DNA of 52,243 nt from Hofstenia miamia (Eukaryota > Xenacoelomorpha > Acoela > Hofsteniidae), in the NCBI GenBank assembly GCA_900660155.1, contig CABFPE010000117.1:400917-453159 (forward strand), read 5' to 3'. The number at the start of each line of letters is the position of its first letter. The stretch's first letter is position 1. Of this stretch, positions 12,134 to 23,024 are shown in pieces. The position numbers were made by a program, and so were the translations under genes. The notes under the pieces are model-generated. The model made no database searches, was not told where the DNA came from, and saw nothing but the letters and a program-made list of their open reading frames with translations.

Positions 12134-12418
12134 ATGACGTCAAAATCCACAAATGAAAAGATTGATAAACTTGTAGATGAAATTTTTAGCAAGTATGACT
12201 TCGATCAAAACGATTGCCTAGATAAGTCAGAAGGGGTTTCATTAATACGTGCATTACTAAAACGTGTTTCTCCAGCCGCTAACATAACAGATGGTATGTG
12301 TCAAGTCATTTTCAGCGATCTTGATAGAGATGACAGTAAAACGATTGGTAAGGAAGAACTAAAGGCTTACCTCATTAAACGATGTCAGGCTCAAGTTGGG
12401 AAAGAAGATGATGAATAA
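12134..12418 (+). CDS. Small two-EF-hand calcium-binding protein
   Basis: A 94-residue acidic protein. Loop 1 (residues 22-33) is DFDQNDCLDKSE, with Asp, Asp, Asn, Asp and Glu in the coordinating positions 1, 3, 5, 9 and 12. Loop 2 (64-75) is DRDDSKTIGKEE, with Asp, Asp, Ser, Thr and Glu at 1, 3, 5, 7 and 12. Both have the hydrophobic residue expected at position 8, so both should bind calcium. A pair of hands is one complete EF lobe, about half of calmodulin. There is no signal peptide or membrane segment, so a cytosolic calcium sensor or buffer is likely. The start ATG lies exactly after TATTTAG, a good 3' splice site, and the base triplet before it is an in-frame stop. Either translation starts at this exon after a 5'-UTR intron, or this is a downstream exon read after splicing. 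The tail AQVGKEDDE ends at TAA. Specific orthology is not determined. Confidence 0.8.
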   Translation: MTSKSTNEKIDKLVDEIFSKYDFDQNDCLDKSEGVSLIRALLKRVSPAANITDGMCQVIFSDLDRDDSKTIGKEELKAYLIKRCQAQVGKEDDE

Positions 12419-12867
12419 CTCTTTGTAGTATTTTAGTTATTGGTGAATCATTTTAAGTTTCGTGTCGTACATTTCAATGCTTATTCCGTTTAGATTTTTA
12501 TGGAACTTCTTTCAATATCATTTAGATTTATGTATGAAGCTTTCAATATATTACTAAACCTAATTTTTGTTGAACAGAAAATCCCTAATTCATTTTAAGA
12601 TCTTCGTAATGTCGAAATTATCTACAAATGTATATAAATATTGACAACTGTTAATATCAAGTCCATCCAATATGCTGATGCAACCTTATTATACTGAAAT
12701 AGTTATAATTTGTTATAATTTTATAATACAAATTAAATTAATTGAATACGAAAAATTGCCATTTTAGAATTATAAAGTGAAATTAGAAATACAAATGAAA
12801 TTTAACTTTCTGCGTAAGTAACAATATAAAAAAAGTGCAGCTACACATTACTTAAATTCAAAAACAA

Positions 12868-13300
12868 CTTACCGAAATTAACACGCCCCTCTAGTAAGAT
12901 TAAGTTAAGCAAAGCCATTTTAATGGCGAGTCTAATATATGATGCTCAAGTCTGGTATGCAAACTGCACATTAATTGAAAGGGTTGAGTTATTTTAAAAA
13001 GGAGTTTTTGCTTGGGTTTCAAACCCTAATTATATTCCAGCCTTGATTAAATACAACTTTCGATAAATCTACAACTAAAGGATGTGATTCTTTTAATTGA
13101 CTGCATTCATGGTAAGCTAGATATGCAAAAAATATACTGCCCTTGGATTGACTATTCCTGTAAATCAAATCCATTATTAAAAATAAAACAACTAAAAAAT
13201 GATCGACGGTAATTTTTTCATAACTTTAACACGTTGAATTCCACTCAAGATTTTGTGTACGAGCATTTAAATAATTGCGTTGCCAACGCTCAATTTTTAA
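12868..13300 (+). mobile_element. LINE reverse transcriptase C-terminal relic
   Basis: Plus-strand translation gives SKAILMASLIYDAQVWYANC, then VELFKKGVFAWV-like sequence (with an in-frame stop) and PALIKYN. This is the familiar thumb-region pattern of LINE reverse transcriptases: a conserved SLxYxxQVW block followed by xxQKxVLRWI. Several stops follow. It starts about 450 bp after the EF-hand stop codon, so it may lie in or just beyond that gene's 3' flank. Confidence 0.6.
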
Positions 13301-14549
13301 AACTAGATATGATTCGCCCATTTCCAGTAGTGTTACTTCTGAGTCTTAGTTAATGTGTGTGTTTTAGTATTAAATTTAAGCACTTTTTGCTTGAAACAGA
13401 ATAAGTAATAACTGCAAATCGTGAAAAGCATCACGGTGAATCGAATTTTACTTTAATCTTAGTAAAACTCAAGGTCAAATAAGGCGCGAAAAAAGATAAA
13501 TCATTGTGAAAAAAATGTTCATCATGTACAGAGAACCAATATTATTCTCTTGAGCATTTTCAAGAATTTCACAACAATTGAACAAAAATTTTGTGCTTCT
13601 CGCAAATTATTCAAAGAATTCACATATCTTATCTCAAATAATAATAAATCTTAAAATATATTTGCTTTTTTATCAATAATTTGTTGAAATTGTTAAAAGC
13701 CAAATTTTGTAGGGATTGTACATATAAAAAATTGTCTTTCTCCTAGGGTCACACATAAGAGCAAGTTCCTAATACTGAGGTACCACAAAATAATTTTACC
13801 TTAAATTGCCGCAGGTCAAATGATCACTGGTGATACACGTGGCAGTCAATGTGCTAAAATTCCAAACGAACCTATTCAAGGACAATGTGTCTATATTTTA
13901 TACAATAAATAATTATCTTTCTTACTTAATTTGCTTTTGTACATACGAGTAATATGAGTAATATAGAACACACTATACATTTATAAGACTTAGTAGAAAA
14001 TAGAAAATATAGTCTATAGATTGATAGATAGATAAGCAGATAATAGCAGTATCCAAGAATCCATGGAAATATAAATATCTAGTAATAGTCAATGCGGTTG
14101 GACAACGAAGAAAATAATGAAGGAAATAGCTTAAAAGAGAACTGAAGAGAATAATGAAAAATACTATGCTATTTTTACAAAATAGTTTCTTCTTCATCTT
14201 CTTCAATTATCTTACTATTAAAATAACTTTTAAATGACACTATGAATTTGAACAAAAATGATTTCACAAAGTGGGTATTGACACTCATTCAAATAATTAT
14301 TACGAAAAATACATTGATATGGAATCTAAGTTAAAAATATGTGCTTATTTATATTTGATATGTTTTTCTCTCGCCTTTTCTATGCAAAACATGCTATGGC
14401 GAAATTATTAATGTATAAAAGAAATTTCATGTGTTGGTTGCAATACTTCATTACATCTAACCAAAAATATTCTGAATTCTCTGCAAGTGCCATTAAGACT
14501 ATAACACAATTTGTAAACACTTCCTAACTTTTTGTTCTTGCTGTGCGGA
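13301..14549. other. No gene recognised
   Basis: AT-rich, with no recognisable protein motif on either strand. The open frames at 13,973-14,206 (minus) and 14,339-14,527 (plus) are short and featureless. Confidence 0.45.
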
Positions 14550-17330
14550 CACAGATAAAAAACCCCAATTTCTACGTTCCCCTAAGGAAAATCACCATGA
14601 CGGGTTTGTCTACAGTGAAATTCTCGACCGACCTCTACGCTAGAAACTTTAGTCAAGGAACTCAAATCTGAAATATACTTGAATACACATAATTTGATGA
14701 AAACAAATGATATGAGACCCCAATGGTCCTCCTTAATTACAAGATCTCGCAATAATAGCAAAGATTCTACCTAAAGCTATTCCTCAGTAACCGAGGTTCT
14801 GCAAATGCAAGACAACAATAGACTAAAAACGACCAAACGAAATGGCAGTACAAAAAGTACCAAACGTGATAGAAACTCTCGAATAATGAGGAAACGTACG
14901 AAACCTTCCGATATTTCTGCGGCTTCAAAGCCCTTCCAACGAAGACACATCTTTATTGGTATTCTAGCTCAAGCAAGCAGAGCTGAAGACATCACAGAGC
15001 TTTGATAAAATAAAGGTTTTCCTACTATTCATATTCGATACATAACAAAAGAAAATTCTAGATTTAAAGGGTCTCATGCTGTTTTTAATGAAATATGGAG
15101 AAAAAATTGAAGACCCAAACCTTTGACCAGAAAATATCTTTATAAATAGATACTATTTAAATGACGCGGCCAGAATTTGGCTTAAGTCACTTACAAGTGA
15201 TTGACAAAAAAAATATATCCCATACCCAAAGTTTTACTTATAAATGCTCGTTCGCTTAAAATGAATATTGCCCTAACCCTATCCTGAATGTGATTTATGT
15301 TATTACAGAATTGATGTATGTTTTGTAACAGAAACCTGGTTTAATGACAATGTGTCACAAGAGTTCTCATCAATAAATGGGTATGTGTGCACTAGGTCAG
15401 ATCACTCTAAGAAAACTTCAACCAAGGTGAAGGGCGATGGAGTTGCTGTATACATAAAAAGCCACCTCGCATTTTCACAATTTTTTCCAAATTCCTATGA
15501 AAGCTATGAAGCTATTTGGGTGAAATTAGAAATCCAAAATAGGGATATTATGCTTTTGTCAGCTTACAGCCCTCCTCAAATGTCTTCAGAAAATTACAAA
15601 AACTTAGAATATCATATTACAAGAACAATAAATGATATCCAGTTGGATAATCCTCGAACTATTTTTATATGTGCTGGAGACTTCAACGAAATGAATACAT
15701 ACGAATTTATTAATTACAACTTGAAATGTCTTAATAAAAAAGCCACGAGGAAATATAATTTTGATGAGCCTCTTGAAGTTCTTACTCAAATTTTATTGAA
15801 GACATTAGACACTTGCTGCCCTTTTAGCAAAGTTAAAATAAAGGACAATCACCATGCTTATGTGTCCTCACTACTTAGGACTTTGCAAAAAAAGAAGAAA
15901 ATGCGATAAGAAAAATCATCTAAATACAGCATCAATTATGGATAAACAAATCAAAAATACAATCTTGCGAAACATCAACTAAGGCCATGGTTAGACTAGT
16001 GATTGGTTCAAAGTGATCTATCACATTTGAAAGAATTGCACGTCTAACCACTCGAGATAATTAGCGATGGGACGATCACAAGGAAATCGAACGCGCCCGA
16101 TTTCTTCGTGATCGTCACATCGCTAATTATCTCGGGTGGTTAGACGTGCGATTCAATCAAAATGTGACAGATCACTTTTGAACCACTCACTAGTCTAACT
16201 GTGGCCTAAGAAATAAAATATGGTTTCAAAAGATTGGTGGTATCACTTGAACAAACATACAGGATGGAAAAGGGAATTCCAATATCCCATTTGGTGCAGA
16301 TCTAAATGAAATAAATAATATTTTCACTAATATCTCTGATACAAAGAATCGCAATCCCATGCTACCAAGGACATACTAAATCACTACCTATAAATGATAA
16401 TAAAGAATATTCTTTCTCCTTGCATCAAGTGTATTGAAGAGCAACGGCCACTGGTTCTACCATATTATCTCATTAAAGAAGACGCTCACTTATTGGCCCC
16501 TGTTGCCAAATGCATCATTCATCTTAGTCTGTCATTACAAGTATATCCGACTGCGTGGAAGACATCACATGTTATTCCCATTCTGAAGGCAAAGAATTAC
16601 AACATAAATAAATTAAGACCTATTTCAATTGCGCCAATTCTCTCTAGAGTATTTGAAAAGTTAATTGTGAATTTTTTTGCAGAGCCGTATCAACAATTAG
16701 GAATTTGACAATTCGAAATTAGAAGATATACCTCAACAACTGATGCCATAGTTAATCTCCTGATTATTGCTCTAGAGTTTAAAAATCAAGGTTTTGAATA
16801 TCACAGAATCTTGTAACTTGACTTATCTAAGGCATTTGACAGACTACCCAATGAACTCATAATAAGCAGTTTCAACTCTATCCATGGTATCCCTCCAGGA
16901 ATAATCTCATTGAGTGCAAGTTTTTAAGCAAACCATCATCAAAAAGTGGTTGCTTTAGGAAAACTCTCAGAAATTAAGTCTACAAATATAGGAGTTTCTC
17001 AAAGGCACTGTCTGCGGACCTGTCTTCTTCAAGTGTTCAGCAAACAGTTGTTGTTTACTAGATCATTTACAAGATTGAAATCATTTCATAAAATTTGCTG
17101 ATGATCATTACAAAATTTGCGTTGGAGAAAACAATCAAGATGATGGTAATGAGTAATGATTCATATCATTTCTGTTTAACTGGTTCAGAGATAAAGGATT
17201 TATTTCAAATATGGACAAATGTGTGGAAATGTCAATTAAACTCAAAGAATCAAATACCAAGCTCAAAATATTGATTGCTTCCACTATGTTAACCAGATGA
17301 TAATGTTAGGAATTCACATTACTAATTTTG
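14550..17330 (+). mobile_element. Long degenerate LINE: ORF1-like, APE endonuclease, reverse transcriptase
   Basis: Three parts in LINE order. (1) 14,550-15,100: an ORF1-like region with a basic stretch and RRHIFIGILAQASRAEDI, resembling nucleic-acid-binding ORF1 proteins. (2) 15,237-15,900: an AP-endonuclease-type domain, starting LINARSLKMN, then FVTETWFNDN (catalytic Glu), GDGVAVYIKSHLAF, LLSAYSPPQ and ICAGDFNE (catalytic Asp-x-Asn). (3) 16,394-17,330: reverse transcriptase, with YPTAWKTSHVIPILKAKN, LRPISIAPILSRVFEKLIV, motif A LSKAFDRLPNEL, motif C KFADD and then FISNMDKC. Frameshifts and stops separate the parts, and the junction between endonuclease and polymerase is interrupted by a fold-back MITE. 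The element is dead. The C-terminal thumb is missing where the oppositely oriented gypsy relic begins. Confidence 0.85.
15982..16207. mobile_element. 226-bp fold-back MITE nested in the LINE
   Basis: AGGCCATGGTTAGACTAGTG at the left end matches, in reverse complement, the right end CACTAGTCTAACTGTGGCCT. The two arms (about 15,982-16,090 and 16,100-16,207) are complementary over roughly 105 bases, about 90 percent paired by eye, with a loop of about 10 GC-rich bases. The bases outside are not a clear long target duplication. It is more GC-rich than its surroundings. It interrupts the LINE between endonuclease and reverse transcriptase, so it inserted later. The autonomous partner is not identified. 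Confidence 0.85.
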
Positions 17331-17381
17331 TAATTGGATCCACATGTACTTCATGTTGTCAAAGAGGCTACAAAGAATTGG

Positions 17382-19283
17382 TTAAAGGGAGTATATATTA
17401 TCAAAATGCCTTAGAACTGAGTCTGACATTAGATGTTTGATCAAGTGATTAATAGCACTCTCCTGTTGTTGATCCCATGAAAAAGGTGAACCTTTCTTTA
17501 GCAAGTGTCCTAATGGAGCAGTTATTTCTGCATAATTTAGTATAAATTCAGATAGATAGTTGATCATTCCCAGCAGTCTTTGAAGAGATTGCTTGTCCCT
17601 TGGTTTTGCATACTTCTTGATCCTATGTACTTAACTGTACTTTTCATTAACTGGATTTTTTATTTATTGAATTTGATATTTCTTTCCAATGCATGTTTTA
17701 ATACTGCTTTGAGTGTTTCAACATGCTCTTATTTCATAGCAGTTGCAATCCAAATGTCGTCATGTATACCTATGACATTCTTAATATTTCCTATTTTTTA
17801 TCAATCATATTTTGCGACTTGTCAGATGCTGATGCCAATCCAAAAGTTAATCTGCTTCAGTAATGCTGACCAACAAAGGGAGTATTGAATGTGATTAGTA
17901 AAGCTGATTGTTTGGTGAGAGGAATGTGCCAGTATCAATTTGATAAATCTACAACTGTAAAATAGCATTTTCCTTTGAAAAATTCTCTAAGTCTGACATT
18001 AGATTGTGGATAATGGTACTTGTGATTGATCTGCTGATTTAGAATCTTATTGTCAAATGTTAGTCTTAAATCATCGTTTGATTTCTCTACATTGACCATA
18101 CTCCCGACCCATGACGCTGCTTCATCTACTTTTGAGGTAATTCCAGCTTCTTGAACCTCTTTTAATTTAATTTTCCGTCTAGGTATCAATGAAAGAGGAC
18201 ATCTTCTTGGCGGATGCATTATTGATTTTGTCGATGGATCCAATGGTATCTCATATATGTCTTCAACTCTGCCATAACCAGAAAATACATCTTCATACTT
18301 TTTTAGCAAATTCGATAAAATATCTCGTATTGCCCAGGGTGTATTCTGAATACTTATTGCCTTCTGGGCCAAATCCAAAAACGATAGGTGTCACTGTCTG
18401 TAGGTATAACTAAGAATTAATGATAATTGGCAATAATTGGAATGGTTTTACCTCCATAATCAGTAAGCTTGCCATTTGATGGATACATTTGAAATTTTCT
18501 CTTTGTCTTTAACTCAATTTCTTTAAGAAGTTTTTGTAGTACTATATTACACTGAGCTCCCATGTCGACTTTGATATTGGATAATTTTGAATCAAAATTG
18601 TAGTTTTCTTAGAAGATTTTGGCTTAAACAAATGAATCGCACCACATTCATAGTTTGATTCACTTCCACTTGTAGTCTTTTCTTGTTCATCCAGATGGTC
18701 TAATTCTCTATCTTTGTGGTAACGATATGAATTTCTCTGAAGGTGGGCTTAACACTTAATTGCAAAATGGTTTGACTTGTTACATTTTTTGCAAATTTTC
18801 CCAAATGCAGGATAGTTTAAGGGTTCATGTTTTCTTTCGCATTGCCTACATTCAAACTGCTGAAGTTGAATCGCATCAATTTCCTGTTTGATGTTGATTT
18901 CTTCTTCGTCGTTTTTGATTGTTTCTTCAGCCAAGCAGCAGAACTGAGTTGTTTTGTGCCTTAAAAGTCTTTCCTAATAACGTATATCTTATACTGAGAA
19001 TACAATTCTGTGTCTAATAAGGCTGTCTTCCAGTTGTCTGAAGTTACAACACTTTTTTTGGGTTCTTACCAAATTTACCTATTGATCAATGCTTAGGTAT
19101 GATTTTGCTAACTTGAAAAATTGATATCATTCAAACACTTCATTGTTGCCTCTTTTGAAGTGATCATGGAAATTTGACATAACATCAATGAATTTGGATT
19201 TGTCTTCTGTTCCTGACCACAGAAGTTTGTAAAATTCCAATTCTAACTTTATCAGGTTTTTCATCTGCTTCAAAAGCCATAAT
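17382..19283 (-). mobile_element. Degenerate Ty3/gypsy LTR retrotransposon (gag-pro-pol)
   Basis: Read from right to left. Gag: a start near 19,280 (MAFEADEKPDKVRIGIL) and a zinc knuckle region at 18,850-18,749 (CRQCERKHEPLNYPAFGKIC, then CKKCNKSNHFAIKC). Protease: near 18,566, KVDMGAQCN, where the active-site DTG/DSG is DMG. Reverse transcriptase: 18,378-17,935, with LLKKYEDVFSGYG, PPRRCP, DDLRLTFDNKILN and CYFTVVDLSN (motif A); farther on, IHDDIWIATA keeps the DD pair of motif C. The region before RNase H: 17,567-17,382, MINYLSEFILNYAEI and LKKGSPFSWDQQQESAI. RNase H proper, integrase and LTRs are not seen, and several frameshifts are present. The element was evidently truncated at 17,382, where it faces the LINE. 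Confidence 0.85.
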
Positions 19284-20393
19284 CTCTATCACCATGTAAG
19301 ATAAAGGTTTAAGTTAACCAATTTTTATTAAAAACTGTAAAGTTACAGTGATGCATATATATAGATAAAATTTGCAATCAATAACAGGTACGTTTGACAA
19401 GTACCGATCTCATGAACTTCCTGACCAATCATTTGTTGCAGGTTGCAGGGTAAATATAACGTGTAATGATTATCACTACCAATACAACAGAAGTCAGTCT
19501 GTTTTTTTGTATCTTTTACAGTATATTTTTGTCTTAATTGTAAAGAATCCTTGTTATTGAAAAATATTTCGAATATGGATTATTAAACTCTTATTTATTT
19601 AATGAAATTGTCACTGGAGATAATTATTTTGAATGAAAAAAAGAGAAAAATACACTCATCCACATAGTCTTCAGAATCAAATAAGAACCATTCTTTCATA
19701 TACAGAAAGTAGCACTGCAGAACTCAACCAAGTGATTACAGAATTCGAAATACACTAACACTCTGATCAACCGATGCCCCACTGAATTTTAATACACTCG
19801 AAGCATAATCTCCAGTCACTTAGAACTTAGATCTCTTGAAGTCACTCTTATCTATGTCAATAGAATCACTCAAAACGCTTGCAATTAAAATTGCCTTCAT
19901 TATCAAATCATAAGAAGCTTTGCTCAAAGTTGTCTTGTCATATTTTTTAATAACTTTCTTCTTTTCACCACGTTCAATCAATCCTGTTCTTCTTGCTCAT
20001 GGTGCCATTCACCTCTCTCACAAAGGTTTCTCGGTCTTCATTCGTAATCTAAGGAGGGCTTCTTCAATTTTATCGTCGATAAATATGCCAATGAAATCTA
20101 ATCAGTGACATCGATCCTATTTTGTTAAATCCTGACCCTGTAAACTTTAAGTGTTCTAATGAAAAAATGGGGATAGTATAGTTGGTGGTCTTTTAAATAT
20201 GGGATCAAGATTTCTAAATCTAATAAAAAAATCGAATTTTATGGATCAAAATTTAATATAAACTTTAACGTCTTCCCAAAACAAACTAATTATTACCACT
20301 TATATTCCAAAGGAGAACTTCCTTGTAGAATACATAAATTTTAAGGAGAGTGAAATGTCCGATATTCCTAGTAACAAATATTTAATATTTGTT
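19284..20393. other. No gene recognised; possible 5' leader of the gypsy relic
   Basis: Lies upstream of gag on the minus strand. I could not identify LTR ends or a primer-binding site. Short open frames at 19,372-19,560 and 19,920-20,108 have no motif. Confidence 0.35.
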
Positions 20394-20751
20394 CACATAT
20401 TTCGCCACTTTTGATAACACATATGTGAACACATATTTCACCTGTTTTATCGATAAACCTATGCCTTAGCACATATTTCACCACTTTAGACCTATTAGGC
20501 ATATTACGAAAGTCACTGGTTCTTTGATAAATTGGGTTCCAGGAGATTAGTCAATAGCACAGAATAGTTCTATCCAAAATTGTGATTCAGAGAAAGTATT
20601 TAGTAAATTTGGAGATGTTCTGACAGACCCGACAACAATGCCTTCCGAAACAAACTTATGTAAACTTGCGTTTTGTGCATGAAACATTGAAAAAATTTAA
20701 TAATATTTCGCTCGCAATTATGTTTTTAAGCACATATTTTAGCACATATTT
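20394..20751 (+). repeat. Cluster of five CACATATTT words
   Basis: The 9-mer CACATATTT occurs at 20,394, 20,430, 20,470, 20,731 and 20,743 (start positions), several within the longer form AGCACATATTTCACC or AGCACATATTT. All are on the same strand. It may be the remnant of a diverged tandem repeat. Confidence 0.45.
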
Positions 20752-21504
20752 GAACAAAGAAGAACGCATTTTATATTACATATTTGACATTGACACATTT
20801 TGACCCATTTTTACTACATAAAATTGGCGGCTCTATTAATCGCTATTATCTCAATAAATTCGGTGGTTTTAACATAAACTATTTCAACATTAAAAAAATT
20901 ATAGGCTGCTCATAATTTAATAATACTCGGACTCTCAATAGAAAAACGACATTTTATTATTATTGTTTTGTATACAAATGAGGCGTCACATTACATTAGC
21001 ACAATTGTGAAAATTAAAATAATTTACACTAGAGATTATAAAATTATTTAGATGACACAATGGAACATTACTAAGAATGTTTCTTTCGACTAAAGGTTCA
21101 GGAAATAATGAAATAACCCACATAATGAATGAATATCCTTTTGCAGCGAAAATTTACATGCCAATCTCAACAACGCACCCATTTAATTTATAATTTGAAA
21201 AAAATATATTCCATATTTAAATTAGCCAATTTACACAAGTTATACAATTGATTCAATTACTGAAAAAATATCCTCAAATAAATTTAAAAATTTATTCATT
21301 TGGAATACCCCTTTAGATTTGTGCAACTATTTTAATTCAATGCATCTTAAAATTTTATAAAAAAAATTTCAACAAAATTCAATTAAGTTAATTATAGGCT
21401 TCTTAGAAAAAAAGAAAACAGCATGGTTTTATCAATTTTCTGAAGGTACATTCCTCATAAATATCGACTCAGGTCTAGCAAAAAATCTCAAATTGCTATA
21501 TGAT
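20752..21504. other. No gene recognised
   Basis: AT-rich, no motif or structure that I can support. Confidence 0.4.
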
Positions 21505-22192
21505 ATTCAATCATTTAAAAGCTAAAATTAATAAGCGTAGTTCATTATAATCTATCTCAATTCTGTCAAAGAAATAACACACAATCAAGTTTATTGTTAA
21601 TAATGTACAAATAAAATATAGCGATTTTGATATTTATTCAATCATTTAAAAGCTAAAATTAATAAACGTAGTTCATTATATATTAAATAGGTACACAAAG
21701 TCGTTGGATATTCAAGAAATTTAAGCGCAAATTATCACGTCCAATTACTGCATGCGGTTGCTTATCACAACAACATTGTGCATTTCTATTTGACAAAGAA
21801 TGAAAAATTCTATAATTTTATATTAAATATGTACACAAAGTCGTTGGATATTCAAGAAATTTAAGCGCAAATTATCACGTCCAATTACTGCATGCGGTTG
21901 CGAATATATTTATATTGTCCCCGCTTTGCTAAATACAGTTTCATGTGGTTTCACTCTTAGTTAAATATAAAATCAATATCTTTTCCTGCAAATTACTTCA
22001 AATTAGGAATTTTAAAGTGAATATCCATGAGCCAACTACAGCGCAAAATTTATTTATATTGTCCCCGCTATGCTAAATACAGTTTCATGAGGTTTCACTC
22101 TTAGTTAAATATAAAATCAATATCTTTTCCTGCAAATTACTTCACATTAGGAATTTTAAAGTGAATATCCATTAGCCAACTGTGGCGCAAAA
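21505..22192. repeat. Three consecutive near-tandem duplications (A-A, B-B, C-C)
   Basis: A: 21,505-21,549 and 21,636-21,680 (45 bases, one difference). B: 21,679-21,761 and 21,819-21,901 (83 bases, one difference). C: 21,907-22,048 and 22,051-22,192 (142 bases, about seven differences). The offsets are similar (131, 140, 144 bases) but the sequences of A, B and C are unrelated, so this is not one tandem array. It could be real local duplication, or alternative haplotypes strung together in assembly. Confidence 0.85.
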
Positions 22193-22730
22193 CTTTGAGT
22201 TGAGAAAAACTGAACCCAAAAATGTCAATTGTTAAATAATTTTTCATGAAAAAGCTTGCCTGCTTGATAACATTTGGCTTAACTTGAAAATTGAGTTGTC
22301 ATTTTAGCTTTTCATTCCATTAAACAGTACCAACATCAACAAGATCTTCGTTGATTTGAATTTGATTTGTCCTATGCAGGCGCTTTGCAATTATACTCTA
22401 TTGAGTGCGAATGCATAAAACATTAGCTTTATGAAACGTTTTTCAAATATAAGATTAAACTCTTTGTAATTTAATAGTTTTCCCATGTATTAGCATCATG
22501 TTTGTTATGAGATTCATTTTGATAGTAATGTTAAGTGACATTTGAAAATAATTCCGTATCGTCTAAGCAAGATTATTCAAAATATTTGGCAGTGGCGGTG
22601 TATTGTCAATAAAATTGTTATAAAATCAATATAGAACAATAGAATCAACGCATATGTTTTGGAGCAGAATTTTTTAGTGGGAAATTAAGGCAGAATTAGC
22701 ATCATGGGGCAATATGGAAAATAGAGGAAT

Positions 22731-22748
22731 ACCCTAACCCTAACCCTA
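22731..22748 (+). repeat. Short interstitial telomere-like (CCCTAA)3
   Basis: ACCCTAACCCTAACCCTA, three copies of the metazoan telomere hexamer complement, followed by a G-rich stretch. It may be chance, or a scar of double-strand break repair. Confidence 0.5.
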
Positions 22749-22816
22749 TGGGGCAGGGCACAACGCCTGTGGAGCAGGTGGGGCATTTTGCAAAATGTGT
22801 CCCACTTCCATCTCTA

Positions 22817-23022
22817 CAGGGTGTCCATAAAGTCTGGACACAAAATTTCATAATTTCGCCATTATCTAAATAAGTGAACTTCTTTTCGGATAAAGTACAT
22901 TAAATTTTTAAATTTACCCTTCATAGCCACTGATAACTATGACCTTAAATAAAATATGAATAATTTTAAAGCCTACATTGAAAATAGTTAATTTCCTGTG
23001 TGCAGACTTTACGAACACCCAG
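22817..23022. mobile_element. 206-bp Tc1/mariner-type MITE with TA target duplication
   Basis: The left end CAGGGTGTCCATAAAGTCTG and the reverse complement of the right end, CTGGGTGTTCGTAAAGTCTG, agree over 25 bases except four. TA flanks both ends (22,815-22,816 and 23,023-23,024). There is no coding capacity inside. Terminal repeat, TA duplication and size all point to a non-autonomous element moved by a Tc1/mariner-family transposase. Confidence 0.8.
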
Positions 23023-23024
23023 TA

